The translations under genes and the position numbers were made by a program. From the NCBI GenBank assembly GCA_026874595.1, contig CM049321.1, positions 9,174,979 through 9,238,978 of the forward strand: 64,000 bases of DNA. The letters run 5' to 3'. The first letter of the stretch is position 1. Each line of letters opens with the position of its first letter. The stretch comes from Sipunculus nudus (lineage: Eukaryota; Annelida; Sipuncula; Golfingiida; Sipunculidae). This document shows positions 22,001 through 32,039 of this stretch, one piece after another. The notes beneath the pieces were generated by a model. It was not told where the DNA came from. It saw only the letters and a program-made list of their open reading frames with translations, and did not search any database.

Positions 22001-24751
22001 AATCGTAAAAGGTTATATCTTTACCTTTTCCCTCGCCGCTGTCAGAACCAGAATCAGAATTGCTTCTACCTTTCCCTTTTCCCTCGCCGCTGTCAGAATC
22101 AGAATTGCTTCCACCTTTTCCTTTTCCTTTGCCACTGTCAGAACCAGAGTCAGAATTGCTTCCACCTTTACCTTTTCCCTCGCCGCTGTCAGAACCAGAA
22201 TCAGAATTGCTTCCACCTTTCCCTTTTCCCTCGCCGCTGTCGGAACCAGAATCAGAATGGCTTCTACCTTTCCCTTTTCCCTCGCCGCTGTCGGAACCAG
22301 AATCAGAATGGCTTCCACCTTTCCCTTTTCCCTCGCCGCTGTCGGAACCAGAATCAGAATGGCTTCCACCTTTCCCTTTTCCCTCGCCGCTGTCAAAACC
22401 AGAATCAGGATTGCTTCCACCTTTCCCTTTTCCCTTGCTTCTGTCAGAACCAGAATCAGAATTGCTTCCACCTTTCCCTTTTCCCTCGCCGCTGTCAGAA
22501 CCAGAATCAGGATTGCTTCCACCTTTCCCTTTTCCCTTGCCACTGTCAGAACCAGAATCAGAATGGCTTCCACCTTTCCCTTTTCCCTCGCTACTGTCAG
22601 AACCAGAATCGGAATTGCTTCCACCTTTCCCTTTTCCATCGCCACCACGACCACCTTTGCTGCCGACTTTACGGGTATCCCGCACTTGACGACGTAGCGT
22701 AACTTCTGCAGGGTTACTTGGTTCCATGGCATCATCATCGACGTCTTGGTCAGCTTTGAGATAAATTAAAAACGAGGTATGTGAAATGGATGAATATTTC
22801 CAAAAACGTGAATACGGTTACAAAGTAATACTCGACTACATGCACCTTATATATATACAATTATAAAGATACATACATATATAAAAATAAAAATAAACCT
22901 GAGAATAAATGTCAATGTAGCACTAAAGTCATGCACCCTCAAGAAATTTGTACCGTCTTGTATAATCGTATCGAGAAGAGGGTAAAAACTACAACATGTT
23001 AATTATACTATATTTTTTAGCCATTTCATATAAATAACACAGGGCTAACCTTTCAAGTGAGTGCAATAAATACTAACCTGACAGGACTTTTTGTAAAGTG
23101 GCTGTTGTAAAAGAGACATGCGTAAAAGATTTTATTTTATGTGGAATACTGCTGCTGATTTATTGCTTAATTGGACAATTAGTTTGATAGCTGCAGTAAA
23201 TAAATAACATGTAAAAATTTGCTGCTGATTTATTTTATATATCTTTTTTTGGTGGAGGTTAAATACGTATATGTCCATCTGAAGAATCCCATTCAGGTTT
23301 CGGATTGCGTGACAGGGCAGTATCACGTGTTTCCTCTCATTTTATATTCTGGCGTTAACCAAGCCCGGTGACTCTTCTCCTGCGGGCAATACCACCGAGG
23401 AACCCCCGAAAGGCGCACTTGCCTGTGAGTGAAATACGGCCTTTGGGCAAGACCTTCCCATTAAGCCTACAGGGCACTCACCCTGGGCGGGGTCGACCGT
23501 AAGAATATCTCATCGCCTCTCACATCTTCAGGGTCTAAGTCCTGTACTCTACCCCTGAGCCACGGAAGATGGTTATTTATTTTATACTTGACAAATTAGT
23601 TTGATAGTAGTAAATAAGTGACATTTCTCTGGTGCCTTTATTCAGTATACCGGATTACAGTACAATATTAACAACATTTTCACCATGTGTCGTATTTTGC
23701 TATGTGTGTATTGTACATCATATTATATCTAATTAGGTCGATAATATCTTATCCCTCCTCACATGATAAGATTTTTTTTCTTGATTTTCTATCCTACGTC
23801 AGTCTACGATATGGTAAAGGTAAAGGTAAATTTGGGGTTATAGTTTGATATCATGGCCGATGTCGATCCCAACTTACTTATAGAACACAATGGAATGTGC
23901 TGCAACGGACGGTCATCCATCCTGTTGCATTGATGCCGTATTAAATAACCGATAATCGTAACATCTGGCTTCGAATGATGAGTTTACGTAAGATATACAT
24001 CTGAACAACCCACACTGGAATTACGTCTCTATGGAAACGAGTCATTTGCTGTATCGCCCACAAATTGGACAGTAACCCGTGCAATCAATGTTTGTATTCA
24101 AGTGGTCAGATATTCGAAAAACATAGTGATTTACCAGGATGCTTAGCTAAAAAGGATTTTTTTTTCCGCACATGGTAGGTGTTTTTAAAAAGTACACTGA
24201 AAAAAGCTAACGATTGGTTTGGTTTATGTTTAAGTGACAACGTGCCTTCGGCCATGACTCATTGAGAGAAATGATGAAAACATATGCATCCTTATGTAAC
24301 ATTTAAGTACGGTCCTTGATGCGAGATACAAAGGCACTCTGACGCTGGTCGTAGACTCTAAAATGTCAGAGGGTCAAAATGGCACTACTTTTAAACATAT
24401 CCAAAAACCTACGTTTTTTACGATTTGTTGCGAATGGAACTCTCGATTGGTACGATCGTTTTTGCTTATTGTACTTAAGAAAGTGCAAGAAAATCGCACC
24501 ATGTAAATTTTTCCTAACTAAACTTTCCGATCTTTTTTCTAAGCCATGGCGCGTCATAATGTTTGAACATGCCCAATTACGGCAAAACCATACGGTTTGT
24601 TACGCTTTTATACGCTACAGTTTTCTACAATTTTCTAAGACATAATCGAAAAAAAATAGTTGTAAATTGCATCGTACATACCATCACTAAATGCATTAGA
24701 CAGCAGGACAAGTATCATGATTGCCAGGACGGCGATGCTGGGCCTCCCCAT
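13040..24751 (-). CDS. secreted Ser/Asp-repeat plus von Willebrand type D protein (whole gene, exons below)
   Basis: Coding segments in transcript order: 24751-24682, 22753-22025, 21669-21434, 17362-17163, 15554-15471, then tentatively 13052-13040. All introns are GT-AG and junction phases are 1, 1, 0, 2 and 2, each consistent with the next exon. The predicted 443-residue protein has a signal peptide (about 1-22), a charged linker with RRQVR and TRK basic clusters (24-66), a 200-residue low-complexity repeat (67-266), and a von Willebrand D domain from Cys271 to the SW before the end. Family knowledge: D domains occur in mucins, von Willebrand factor, zonadhesin and many invertebrate matrix proteins, where they mediate calcium-dependent assembly. 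The repeat is rich in acidic Ser motifs like those of mineral- or mucus-associated proteins. A shell, byssus or mucus matrix role is an inference. No C8 or TIL module follows, unlike mucins, unless further exons were missed. Confidence 0.8.
13121..13141. repeat. (TA)n microsatellite
   Basis: Short TA run read directly. Confidence 0.9.
15471..15554 (-). CDS. vWD-repeat gene exon 5: end of von Willebrand D domain
   Basis: The acceptor ATAATATTTCAG joins exon 4 in phase 2 (AA|C = Asn), giving GNNNGNADDDLVTSQG and then AFCDSWVKDQ before the donor CAAAG|GTCAGT. In the family, GNxNG is followed by two or three Asp that complete a calcium site, and the domain closes with F..SW. Both features are present. 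The exact phase fit and the family match together make this exon secure despite its 84-base length. Confidence 0.9.
15610..15632. repeat. poly-C/poly-G tract
   Basis: About 23 consecutive C on the plus strand, just upstream (in transcription) of exon 5 of the minus-strand gene, within its intron 4. Confidence 0.95.
17163..17362 (-). CDS. vWD-repeat gene exon 4: C-terminal core of von Willebrand D domain
   Basis: The acceptor TTTGATTTTCAG and donor GGCAA|GTAAGT bound 200 bases that enter in phase 0 and leave in phase 2. The reading contains KAGKMEVTWGHRRLMLWVK and then YFGQMEGLCGNNNG. The V.W.g...l.V.v...Y.g...GLCGN.NG pattern is diagnostic of the D domain; the GLCGN loop includes a Cys conserved in the family. 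It lies 4.1 kb downstream of exon 3 across a large intron. Confidence 0.93.
18121..18139. repeat. poly-G tract
   Basis: About 19 consecutive G on the plus strand inside intron 3 of the vWD-repeat gene. A shorter G tract lies at about 20463-20476. Confidence 0.95.
21434..21669 (-). CDS. vWD-repeat gene exon 3: N-terminal half of von Willebrand D domain
   Basis: The acceptor TTTCATTTTCAG and donor ACCGTT|GTGAGT bound the exon; it enters in phase 1 and leaves in phase 0. The product starts DSKPCIAFGDPHFSNIDG, the signature opening of a D domain (C..fGDPHy.tfDG), followed by NFTCSGICEYKF, matching the usual G.C.Y.L segment. The rest (FAIYVKTTP, VIQVIDIHIGD) fits the alternating beta-strands of the family. 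The intron upstream is only 355 bases, tying this exon closely to the repeat exon. Confidence 0.92.
22025..22753 (-). CDS. vWD-repeat gene exon 2: twelve Ser/Asp/Lys repeats
   Basis: The acceptor TTTATCTCAAAG leads into ADQDVDDDAMEPSNPAEVTL, a basic stretch, then twelve units of GGSNSDSGSDSGEGKGK. Ten have 17 residues, one is short by two, and the last is cut by the donor GAAAAG|GTAAAG (phase 1). At the DNA level this is a 51 bp tandem repeat that has expanded without breaking frame. Each unit offers casein-kinase-2-like S..D sites, and nine of twelve offer an S-x-E site, the preferred context of secretory-pathway Fam20-type kinases (general knowledge). Acidic and Lys residues nearly balance, so the segment should be disordered and polyampholytic. 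The only hydrophobic residue in the repeats is one Phe in unit 5. Confidence 0.85.
23340..23575 (-). repeat. tRNA-derived SINE
   Basis: On the minus strand, CGTGGCTCAGGGGTAGAGT is a near-perfect A box. A decayed B-box-like GGTCGACCCC lies about 75 bases further on. The element lies inside intron 1 of the vWD-repeat gene in the same orientation. It is a pol III-derived repeat rather than a tRNA gene, because no cloverleaf closes around these boxes. Confidence 0.5.
24682..24751 (-). CDS. vWD-repeat gene exon 1: signal peptide
   Basis: From ATG at 24751 the exon reads MGRPSIAVLAIMILVLLSNA, then FSD, and ends at the donor GATG|GTATGT in phase 1. It is a classic signal peptide: Arg3, then a hydrophobic core of about 13 residues, then small residues at -3 and -1 (SNA or AFS). 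This ATG is the only one that gives the leader and joins exon 2 in frame. A TTGCAGCTGCAG string just upstream could be an acceptor, so the 5' UTR may be interrupted. About 200 bases further upstream lies LINE debris on the opposite strand. Confidence 0.8.
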
Positions 24752-24977
24752 TATGCTTTCTGCAGCTGCAACTCAATTTTGGATAGATTGTTAATGATAG
24801 AAACTGTGAGTCCATATCATTTAATATGTGTTAGAATTTCTGGACAAATAAAGTGTTACTATGTTAAACAGTATTTGGATAACATTTTAAATCTATTTGT
24901 AAAAGCAGAGAGAACAGCTATAAAGTTAAACTAAAAGGTTTGCTGTTAACAAACACGCACAACTGAGATCACAAAAG

Positions 24978-25451
24978 ATATTTTAAGCTTTTTTGAAAAC
25001 AATTACAATGAACAACGTGAGGGTGAGGTTTAAAACTCGGATATTACTACTATTGAAATAACAAATGCTCTTAATCAAATGCAAAGGGGAAAATCCCCTG
25101 GACCAGATTTTTTTTTTCTTTAGAAAAAATCAAAGACAGTTTATTTTACATGCTACCCTTAATAGAAACATGATTAAATAGTATATAACATTCAAGTGTA
25201 TTTCCAGATAATTGGAGCAAAGCTATACAATTGCCTTTGCATAAAAAAGATCCAATGAATCAGCCAGAAAATTATAGAGGTATTCCTTTATTGAATGTTT
25301 TATGGAAAATATTTTCAAAAGTCTTAGAAAAAACAGGTTGATCGAATATGTTGAAATCCAGAATCTGTTATCAGAAGCACAAGCTGGATAAAGAAAAAGA
25401 AATAGCAACTTAGATCATGCTTTTGTATTTCGGCTCATGGACGTGAATGCT
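24978..25451 (+). mobile_element. older LINE copy, left part (reverse transcriptase fragment)
   Basis: Translation across several frames gives FFENNYNEQ, then ITNALNQMQRGKSPGPD (the reverse transcriptase 'GKSPGPDG' block), then PENYRG...LLNVL and IQNLLSEAQAG. These match, segment by segment, the younger element at 28520-28900 but with many stops and frameshifts. The fragment breaks off at TTTCGGCTCATGGACGTG and resumes after the younger insertion at 30656. Confidence 0.8.
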
Positions 25452-26401
25452 GTAATGTGTGCAGATAAAGGTGTAGTGTAGATAATCCACTTTGGGTTTT
25501 TAGCCATGGTTATACGGCAAGCAAGTCATTTAATCAAAATCCAACTGCGTCACTCGGAAGAAAGGGGACCACAACAGGGCTACCTGAGCGGAATTCAGAA
25601 ACTGGAGGACAAGATTTGAGGATTCATTTGCACATTTTGTTAAATTATCAGGCCAACCATTTTTTTTAATTCACTATCAAGATACTTTTTTAATTATTCC
25701 ATGAACCACCAATTTGCTTTAATATTATATTGGTAATAAATAAGGTAATGTGTTTATATGCAATTTTCCATGTTTGACTGGTTTAAAACTCCATTATACC
25801 TTCACTAATTGTTTATAGTATCTCAGTGTCTGTGATTTGAAGTATTTGTTTTAGTATTTGTTTTAGTCTTACCTCTATTAAACAATCAGGTGATACATTG
25901 TATGTTTCATGTACCTTTGTGATACAATGTATTTTGATAATACTGTTCAATATTGTTGATATTTCAAAATTTTGGCAATATGTGTGATGCACATTTGATG
26001 TAAATAAATATTGTCATGTAACATTCTGAAATTATTCGTTATTTAACTTTCCATCTTGACTATCATGATGCTTATTTCAGCAATAATATCAAGATGCCAC
26101 TCAGTAATACTAATGGGGTAGAGATATCACACAGCAGTGGGTTAAGGACACGCCCCCTAATTAGTGTTGTCAGACTGCTCTAGTGGAGGGACACGCCCCC
26201 CTAATTAGCAGGCGCCTGCAGCCTGCTGGTCACAGGTTTTCCTGGAAATATGGGTCCCAGCTAGCTCATTTCTGTGAATTATTAAAATGCCATTACTTTT
26301 CAGTGAGTGGTCATATCTTATTGATTTAAGAACTATATTGATCCTGAAGCAAAAATCTACCTTGCCATGTATTTTATATGTAAATTTTTACTTTGAAAAA
26401 A

Positions 26402-26881
26402 TGACTGATATACCTATCTAGGCGGAACAACTTGTTGTTCCATGGTATCCAAGAAAGAAATGGACTTGAAAGCTGGGAAGAATGTGAACAGCAAGTAAAG
26501 TCAGTAATGAAAGAGAAAATGGGAATGAATTCAGAAACTGTAGATAATGAAATAAGTATCGAAAGAGCACACCGGTTACCTGTAAAATCTAGAGATGGAA
26601 AGCCAAGACCTGTAATTGTAAAATTCGCATACTATAAAGAAAGTGTCATGAAACAGGCTAGGCAAACATTGAAAGATTCAGATTTCAGAGTATCGCATGA
26701 TTTTAGTGAACATGTCAGGCTTGCACGGCGTAATCTTATCCCCTTTATGGTAAAGGCTAGAGAAGATAACAAAGAAGCTTTCCTATCTTTTGATAAACTT
26801 TCTATTGAAGGAAAAATGTTTAAATGGGATTTTGATTCAAATTCAAAAGTGATGGTAGGGAAAACTAAGAAAGATAAATAG
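26402..26881 (+). pseudogene. LINE ORF1 protein (RNA-binding), N-terminus lost
   Basis: The reading enters at RRNNLLFHGIQE, a motif typical of the RRM-like part of LINE ORF1 proteins, followed by ERAHRL, RPVIVKF, V.HDFS..VR..R and LSIEGKMFKWD, all characteristic. In LINEs this protein coats the element RNA. The frame upstream of RRNNLLF has a stop (TGA near 26401) and no ATG, so the usual N-terminal coiled coil is missing or frameshifted. The C-terminal end at TAG (26881) looks natural. Confidence 0.75.
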
Positions 26882-27129
26882 CGGTTAGGCCAGGGTCCAT
26901 GGTCATCTGAATATTTGAATGTTTATAAAACACTTGTGAAATCTGTATTGTTACCAGTTTCAGATGGTGATCAACTGGATGACAGATGTTTTTGAACTAA
27001 TTTCACCATACCAGCACTGAACTAACATTGAGACTGCACGTGCACCAGATAAACAGGTAACCACATGTTCACATACCAATTAAGGCACACTTACTAAACC
27101 TCATAGTTTATGTAATGATGAAAATAGTA

Positions 27130-27977
27130 CTGTAAACTTTGTTTCATGGAATGCTGGGGGTCTGAAAAACAAGATTTATTCTGCAGAATTTTTAGATTTA
27201 TTAAATGATTCTGATATATTGTGTATTGTGGAAACTTGGGCATCTTGTGAAGAAGAGTTTAACTATTACTTTGAACAATTTCTGTACTTTGCAAGTGTTA
27301 GACATAAAGTTGGCAGAGGAGGAATAATTGTATGTGTAAGAAAGAATTGCAATTTTAAGATAATCAACATTAAAAAATATACAGATATAATTGTTTTAAT
27401 CCTGGATGGTGAAGCTCTTAATTTGGATAAACCTGTTCTATTATTATGTGCATATATTGCTCCAGAGGGCTCAGTATTATATGAAACTTTAGATGAAAGT
27501 GATGGAATAATAAGACTGGAAAATATTATGGTAGATATTGTAACAAATTATGGAGATTTATATGTCATTTTAATGCGCGATTTGAATGCTAGGATTGGTA
27601 AAATGTGTGATTACATAGACAATGATCATTTAGGATTTATTGGTTTAAATGAAACTTACCCTTCGGATGAATCTCAAATGTGTAGAAATTCAAAGGATAG
27701 CAGGATTAACAAATTTGGTTTTTCATTACAACAGTTGTGCTGTGCTTTTAATATTCATATATTGAATGGTAGAATTCCACCAGATCTAGCAGGTGAATAC
27801 ACATGTGTCACACATGCTGGACAGAGTGTTATTGACTATATTGTTGCTAGTGCTGAACTCTTTGTTAAAATAGAATCTTTTTCTGTTTTAAGGTTAGATT
27901 TATCAGATCATTATCCAGTGAAATGTACAATAGGATTTGAATCTGACAAAAAGTTCCAGAAAATTTGGTTTCCATGA
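27130..27977 (+). pseudogene. LINE ORF2 endonuclease domain
   Basis: The order is FVSWNAGGLKNK, then DILCIVETW (catalytic Glu), then the strand GGIIVCVR, then DLNARIG (D.N block), and near the end DYIVAS and LSDHYPV (SDH block). This is the full set of exonuclease-endonuclease-phosphatase motifs of LINE ORF2. The D.N block is preceded by LMR where GD or GD-like residues are usual. A frameshift near 27965 ends the frame at TGA 27975-27977. Confidence 0.82.
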
Positions 27978-27999
27978 CTTCATGGATAAAGTACAAACT

Positions 28000-29420
28000 T
28001 AAAACACAGGCTATTGATGAACTTATAGATGATCATTTATATAATGAACATACATGTTATTTTGAACATTATGTTCAACAAGATGTGGATAAGGCTTTTG
28101 AATACTTGAACAGGGTGATACACAACTTTACTATTACTAAAATGTATAAGAAAAAAAAGAGTTGGTCACAGCCAGATTGGTGGGATGAGGATTGTGCACA
28201 AGCAAGCTAATAAAATTTTCAGCACTTGATGAATATGTGAGATCTGGTAATTTATATGATTTAAACATGTATAAAATGAAAAGACAACAATTTAAAAACC
28301 TATGTGATAATAAAAAGAAGTCCAAACAACAGTCTACAATGATACACTTATCAAATATTAAGAATATAAATGATTTATGGGTCTGTATTAAAAAGTACCT
28401 TAAGAAAGAGAATAGTGTTAATCATATTCCAGCAGACGAGTGGTTTAATTACTTTAGAGTTTTGCTGAATGAAAATAAAAACAATGTTAAAGAAGAATTT
28501 TGCACTATGGCTAACATATACTTCGAAAATAATTATAACAGGGGGTCTGTATGTGGGTCCCTTAACAATGAACTAACGGTATTTGACATAAGACATGCAG
28601 TAAATCAGATGCAAAGTGGTAAATCTCCTGGACCAGATGGGCTACAAGATGATATTATTAAGTCACTTTTAGAAATTATTTTGCCCTTATTACATACTTT
28701 GTTTAACAGTGTTTTCAATAAGGGATCATTCCCTGGTGAATGGAGTAAGGCAATCATATTTCCTCTACACAAGAAGGGTCCTTTAAGTTGTGAATAATAG
28801 GCTCTCTCAGTATGTGCAGGAAATGAATATTTTATCTGAGTCTCAAGGTGGTAATAGAAAGGGGTATTCTACCATTGATCAAGCATATGTCTTGCATGCT
28901 TTAGCTCAGAAATACTTAGTTAAAAGAAAAGGAAGGTTTTATCGTTTATATATTGATTTTGCAAAAGCTTTTGACTGTGTGCAACATAATTTATTGTGAT
29001 ATGTCTTATTGAAACAAGGTATAAATGGTAAAATATTAAATGTTATAAAATCAATGTATTCAAAAATGCAGTCTTGTATATTAACTGACGGTGGTCTTAC
29101 CGATTATTTTTTATGCTTATTAGGTACTAGACAGGGTTGCATGGTAAGTCCATTATTATTTCCTTATTGATTATTGTAATATGTTACATAGAAGTGATTG
29201 TAAAGGGATATATGTTAATGATAATCTTTCCAATGTAATGACTTTATTATTTGCAGATGATATGGTTAATTGTGCAGATACTGTAGGTAGACTTCGGCAA
29301 CAGATTAATCTCTTGCACAATTTTTGTGAAAAATATGGTTTTAAAATAACACAGATAAAACTAAAATTATGGTTTTTAGAAAAGGTGGTCCTTTACGAAA
29401 AGTTGAAAGATGATATTTAA
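28000..29420 (+). pseudogene. LINE ORF2 reverse transcriptase domain, broken
   Basis: Pieces in different frames give AVNQMQSGKSPGPDGL, GEWSKAIIFPLHKKG, then LYIDFAKAFDCVQHNLL (first catalytic Asp block) and TLLFADDMV (the ADD catalytic pair). Frameshifts occur near 27965 and 28200, and stops follow LL and FLK. Between KKGPLS (about 28788) and NNRLSQYVQ the usual PENYRGI...LLNVL segment is absent, whereas the older copy at 25255-25330 keeps it. This copy therefore carries a deletion of roughly 75 bases as well as point decay. Confidence 0.82.
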
Positions 29421-29676
29421 ATGGTAAACAGAAGTGGTTCCATACTTATCTTAAATATCTTAGTGTTACTTTCTGAACAAAATTATCCTGGTCAAAAACA
29501 CAACAACAGCAAGCTTTGCTAGCAAACAAAGCTGTATGTATGATTAAAAAATACAGTAAAAAGTGTAAATATGTTAGTACTAAACATCTCTTTTATCTTT
29601 TTGATCAAATGGTGGTACCAGTATTAATATATAGATGCGAATTATTGGGCTTTAAAAATCAGAAACTATAGAGAGA

Positions 29677-30441
29677 GTGCAGTACACATTTTGTAAATAT
29701 ATTTTAAATGTAGGCCAGAATACTCCAAATGCAGCAGCATTAGGGGATTGTGGCAGATTTCCTTTGTTTGTAACTTGTTTATTACGTTGTGTTAAGTATT
29801 GGGTTTATATGCCAGAACATAGGTATCAGAAACAAGTGCACAGTTTGTTGATGAATTTAGACAACAGTGGTAAATCAAATTGGGTATCTCATGTAAGAAC
29901 ATTGCTATTTGAGTCTGGTTTTGGATATGTTTGGATGGCACAGTATGTTGGAGATGTGAATAATTTTTTGAAAGAATTTGAAATTAAAATAAAAGACATG
30001 GCTATTCAAAACTGGCATAGTGATATTGAGTTGTGTAGTAAATTATATTATTATGGTGCTTTCAAATCTATGCTAACTCTTGAAAAGTATTTATATTGTA
30101 TTCCTAATAAGAAACATCGCATAGCACTTGCTAAACTTCGATGCTCCAATCATGAATTGGCTATAGAAATAGGTCGTCAAAATTATATATCTCGTGAAGA
30201 GAGGATCTGTAACAATTGTTTACATCATGGATATAATATTGTTGAGGATGAAGCTCACTTTATGCAAGAATGTATTTTATATAATGATTTGAGGATAAAA
30301 TACTTTAGACAAGACTTACATTACCCAAGTGAACAAAATTTTATTAAATTATTCAATTTAGACAATCATATTGAGATAATAAATGTTTCTGCATATGTAT
30401 ATTATTCCTTTTTGAGGAGACGAAGAATAATAGATGGTTAA
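29677..30441 (+). pseudogene. LINE ORF2 C-terminal region with Cys/His motif
   Basis: A 254-codon open stretch starts inside the thumb/connection region (QYTFCKYILNV...) and ends RRRIIDG. Its distinctive block is RICNNCLHHGYNIVEDEAHF followed by MQEC and Y..LR..YF, the C..C...H...C pattern seen at the C-terminus of many LINE ORF2 proteins, thought to aid nucleic acid binding. It is the longest intact piece of this ORF2. Confidence 0.75.
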
Positions 30442-30655
30442 AGTATGTGTTACATATTCACTGATGATGGCAATATAGATACATTGTGTACTAAGGTATG
30501 CAGTCATGTTACATATGTTTGTTACATTATATATTAATTAATAATAAAACTGCTTCTTTATGTTCTATTAATGCAATTATTTGATGAAATTATTGTTGAA
30601 ATGTTTGGAACTTTGGGCCTGAGGCCTTTTCCTGAATAAACTCTGTTCTGTTCTG

Positions 30656-31930
30656 TTATTTGGCTCATGAATATGTATGCAAAAGAAAGGGGAGGTTTAT
30701 GTATATTTAAGGAATTTAGCAAAGCTTTCGACTCTATACAACATGGTTTTGTGGTATATATTGATGAAACAAAACATACATGGCAAGATACTTAAAGTCA
30801 TTAGATCAATGTACTCCTAAATGCAATCATGTGTAAGGACAAGGGAATCACAAATTATTTCCCTTGTTCAGTTGGTACAAGACATGGCTGTATGGTTAGT
30901 CCTCTACTTTTTTATATATTTATTTATGAATATTTTAATACTTTGTGCAACTCTGATTGTAAAGAAATTTTCATAATGAAGAGCTACCTAATATTATGAC
31001 CTTGATGTATGCTGATATATAGTTAATTTTGGGAGATTCAGGTTGGAGACTGCGAAAACAAATTAACCATCTGCAGCAATTTTGTATAAAGTATGGAATG
31101 AATATTAACATGGACAAAACAAAAATAATAGTGTTCAGAAGAAGTGGTATACTAAGGAATAATGAGAAAGGGTATCATTTCAACCAAAACTTGTAGTCTC
31201 TCACTTTATATATCTAGGGATCATTTTTACTTAAAAATTATCATGGACTAGGACCCACCAACGGCAGGCAATGCAGGCAAATAAAGCTTTAAGTAATAAA
31301 AAGGGTAAGAAAGTATCTTTGAAACATCTTTTTAACTTAATTGACAGTATGGTAGCACCAATTTTGATGTATTGATGTGAGATCTGGGGACATTTAAAAA
31401 CATTACTATTTTAGGTAGGATTTGGTTATGTGTGAATCATAGAATATGTGGGAGATTTGAACATTTTTATTGAACAGTTTCAACAAATTTAAAAGACATG
31501 GCGTTATGATATTGATTCCAGTAATAAATTATATTTTTTAAATCACTGTTAACAGTTGGAAAGTATTTATCATGTGTACCTAATAAAAAATATTACAGGG
31601 CACTCGCCAAATTGAGATGTAGCAATCATAAATGAGCAGTAGAATCAGGTCAACGTAAAGGATTTGATAGAGAAGAAAGAATGTGCAAATAATGTTACAA
31701 TCTAGGTTATAATATCATAGAAGATGATTTATGTCATTTATGTTAGAATTCCCTTTGTATTATGATCTATGTGTGAAATATTTAAGAAATGATATGTTAC
31801 AGCCTCATGAATATAATCTGGAAAATCTGTTAGAACTTTCAAATTAAGCAGCATTTGTTCACTATGGTTTTATAAAAAGACAAAAATATGTTAGATAAAT
31901 GATATTTATAGCATCACTTTATGACACATT
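30656..31930 (+). mobile_element. older LINE copy, right part
   Basis: This continues the older copy split by the 5.2 kb insertion: KEFSKAFDSIQHGFV (reverse transcriptase), then MNINMDKTKI.VFR, later Y.ALAKLRCSNH and FIKRQKYVR followed by a stop. There are numerous stops and at least one internal deletion around 31390, where the text jumps toward GFGY-like sequence. It is homologous to 28930-30441 of the younger element. Confidence 0.78.
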
Positions 31931-32039
31931 GGAGAATTTAGAATTATGTGGGGTTTTTTTTCTCTTAGGATTGTTCTTATCTGTCTCACAGAATCACAAG
32001 TACATATTAGTCCTTAATGAGTCACCGTATTAGCTGTGC

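Larger units (their letters stand above)
25452..30655 (+). mobile_element. non-LTR retrotransposon (LINE), near full length, inactive
   Basis: The order is a 5' region (about 25.45-26.4 kb), ORF1-like segment, apurinic-type endonuclease, reverse transcriptase, C-terminal Cys/His segment, and a 3' end with repeated TGTTC after an AATAAA (about 30637). It inserted into a related older copy. The flanks share ATTT(C)GGCTCATG plus similar following bases, consistent with an old target-site duplication of about 20 bases. Frameshifts, stops and a deletion in the reverse transcriptase make it non-autonomous. The clade was not resolved from sequence alone. Confidence 0.85.

Noticed and set aside
21993-22697. 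Plus-strand ORFs of 234 and 209 codons opposite exon 2
   Set aside because: They are antisense readings of the 51 bp coding repeat. The minus-strand frame joins precisely to a signal peptide and a D domain.
22013-22738. Second minus-strand frame of 241 codons over exon 2 (EKGKVEAILILV repeats)
   Set aside because: It is out of phase with both neighbouring exons.
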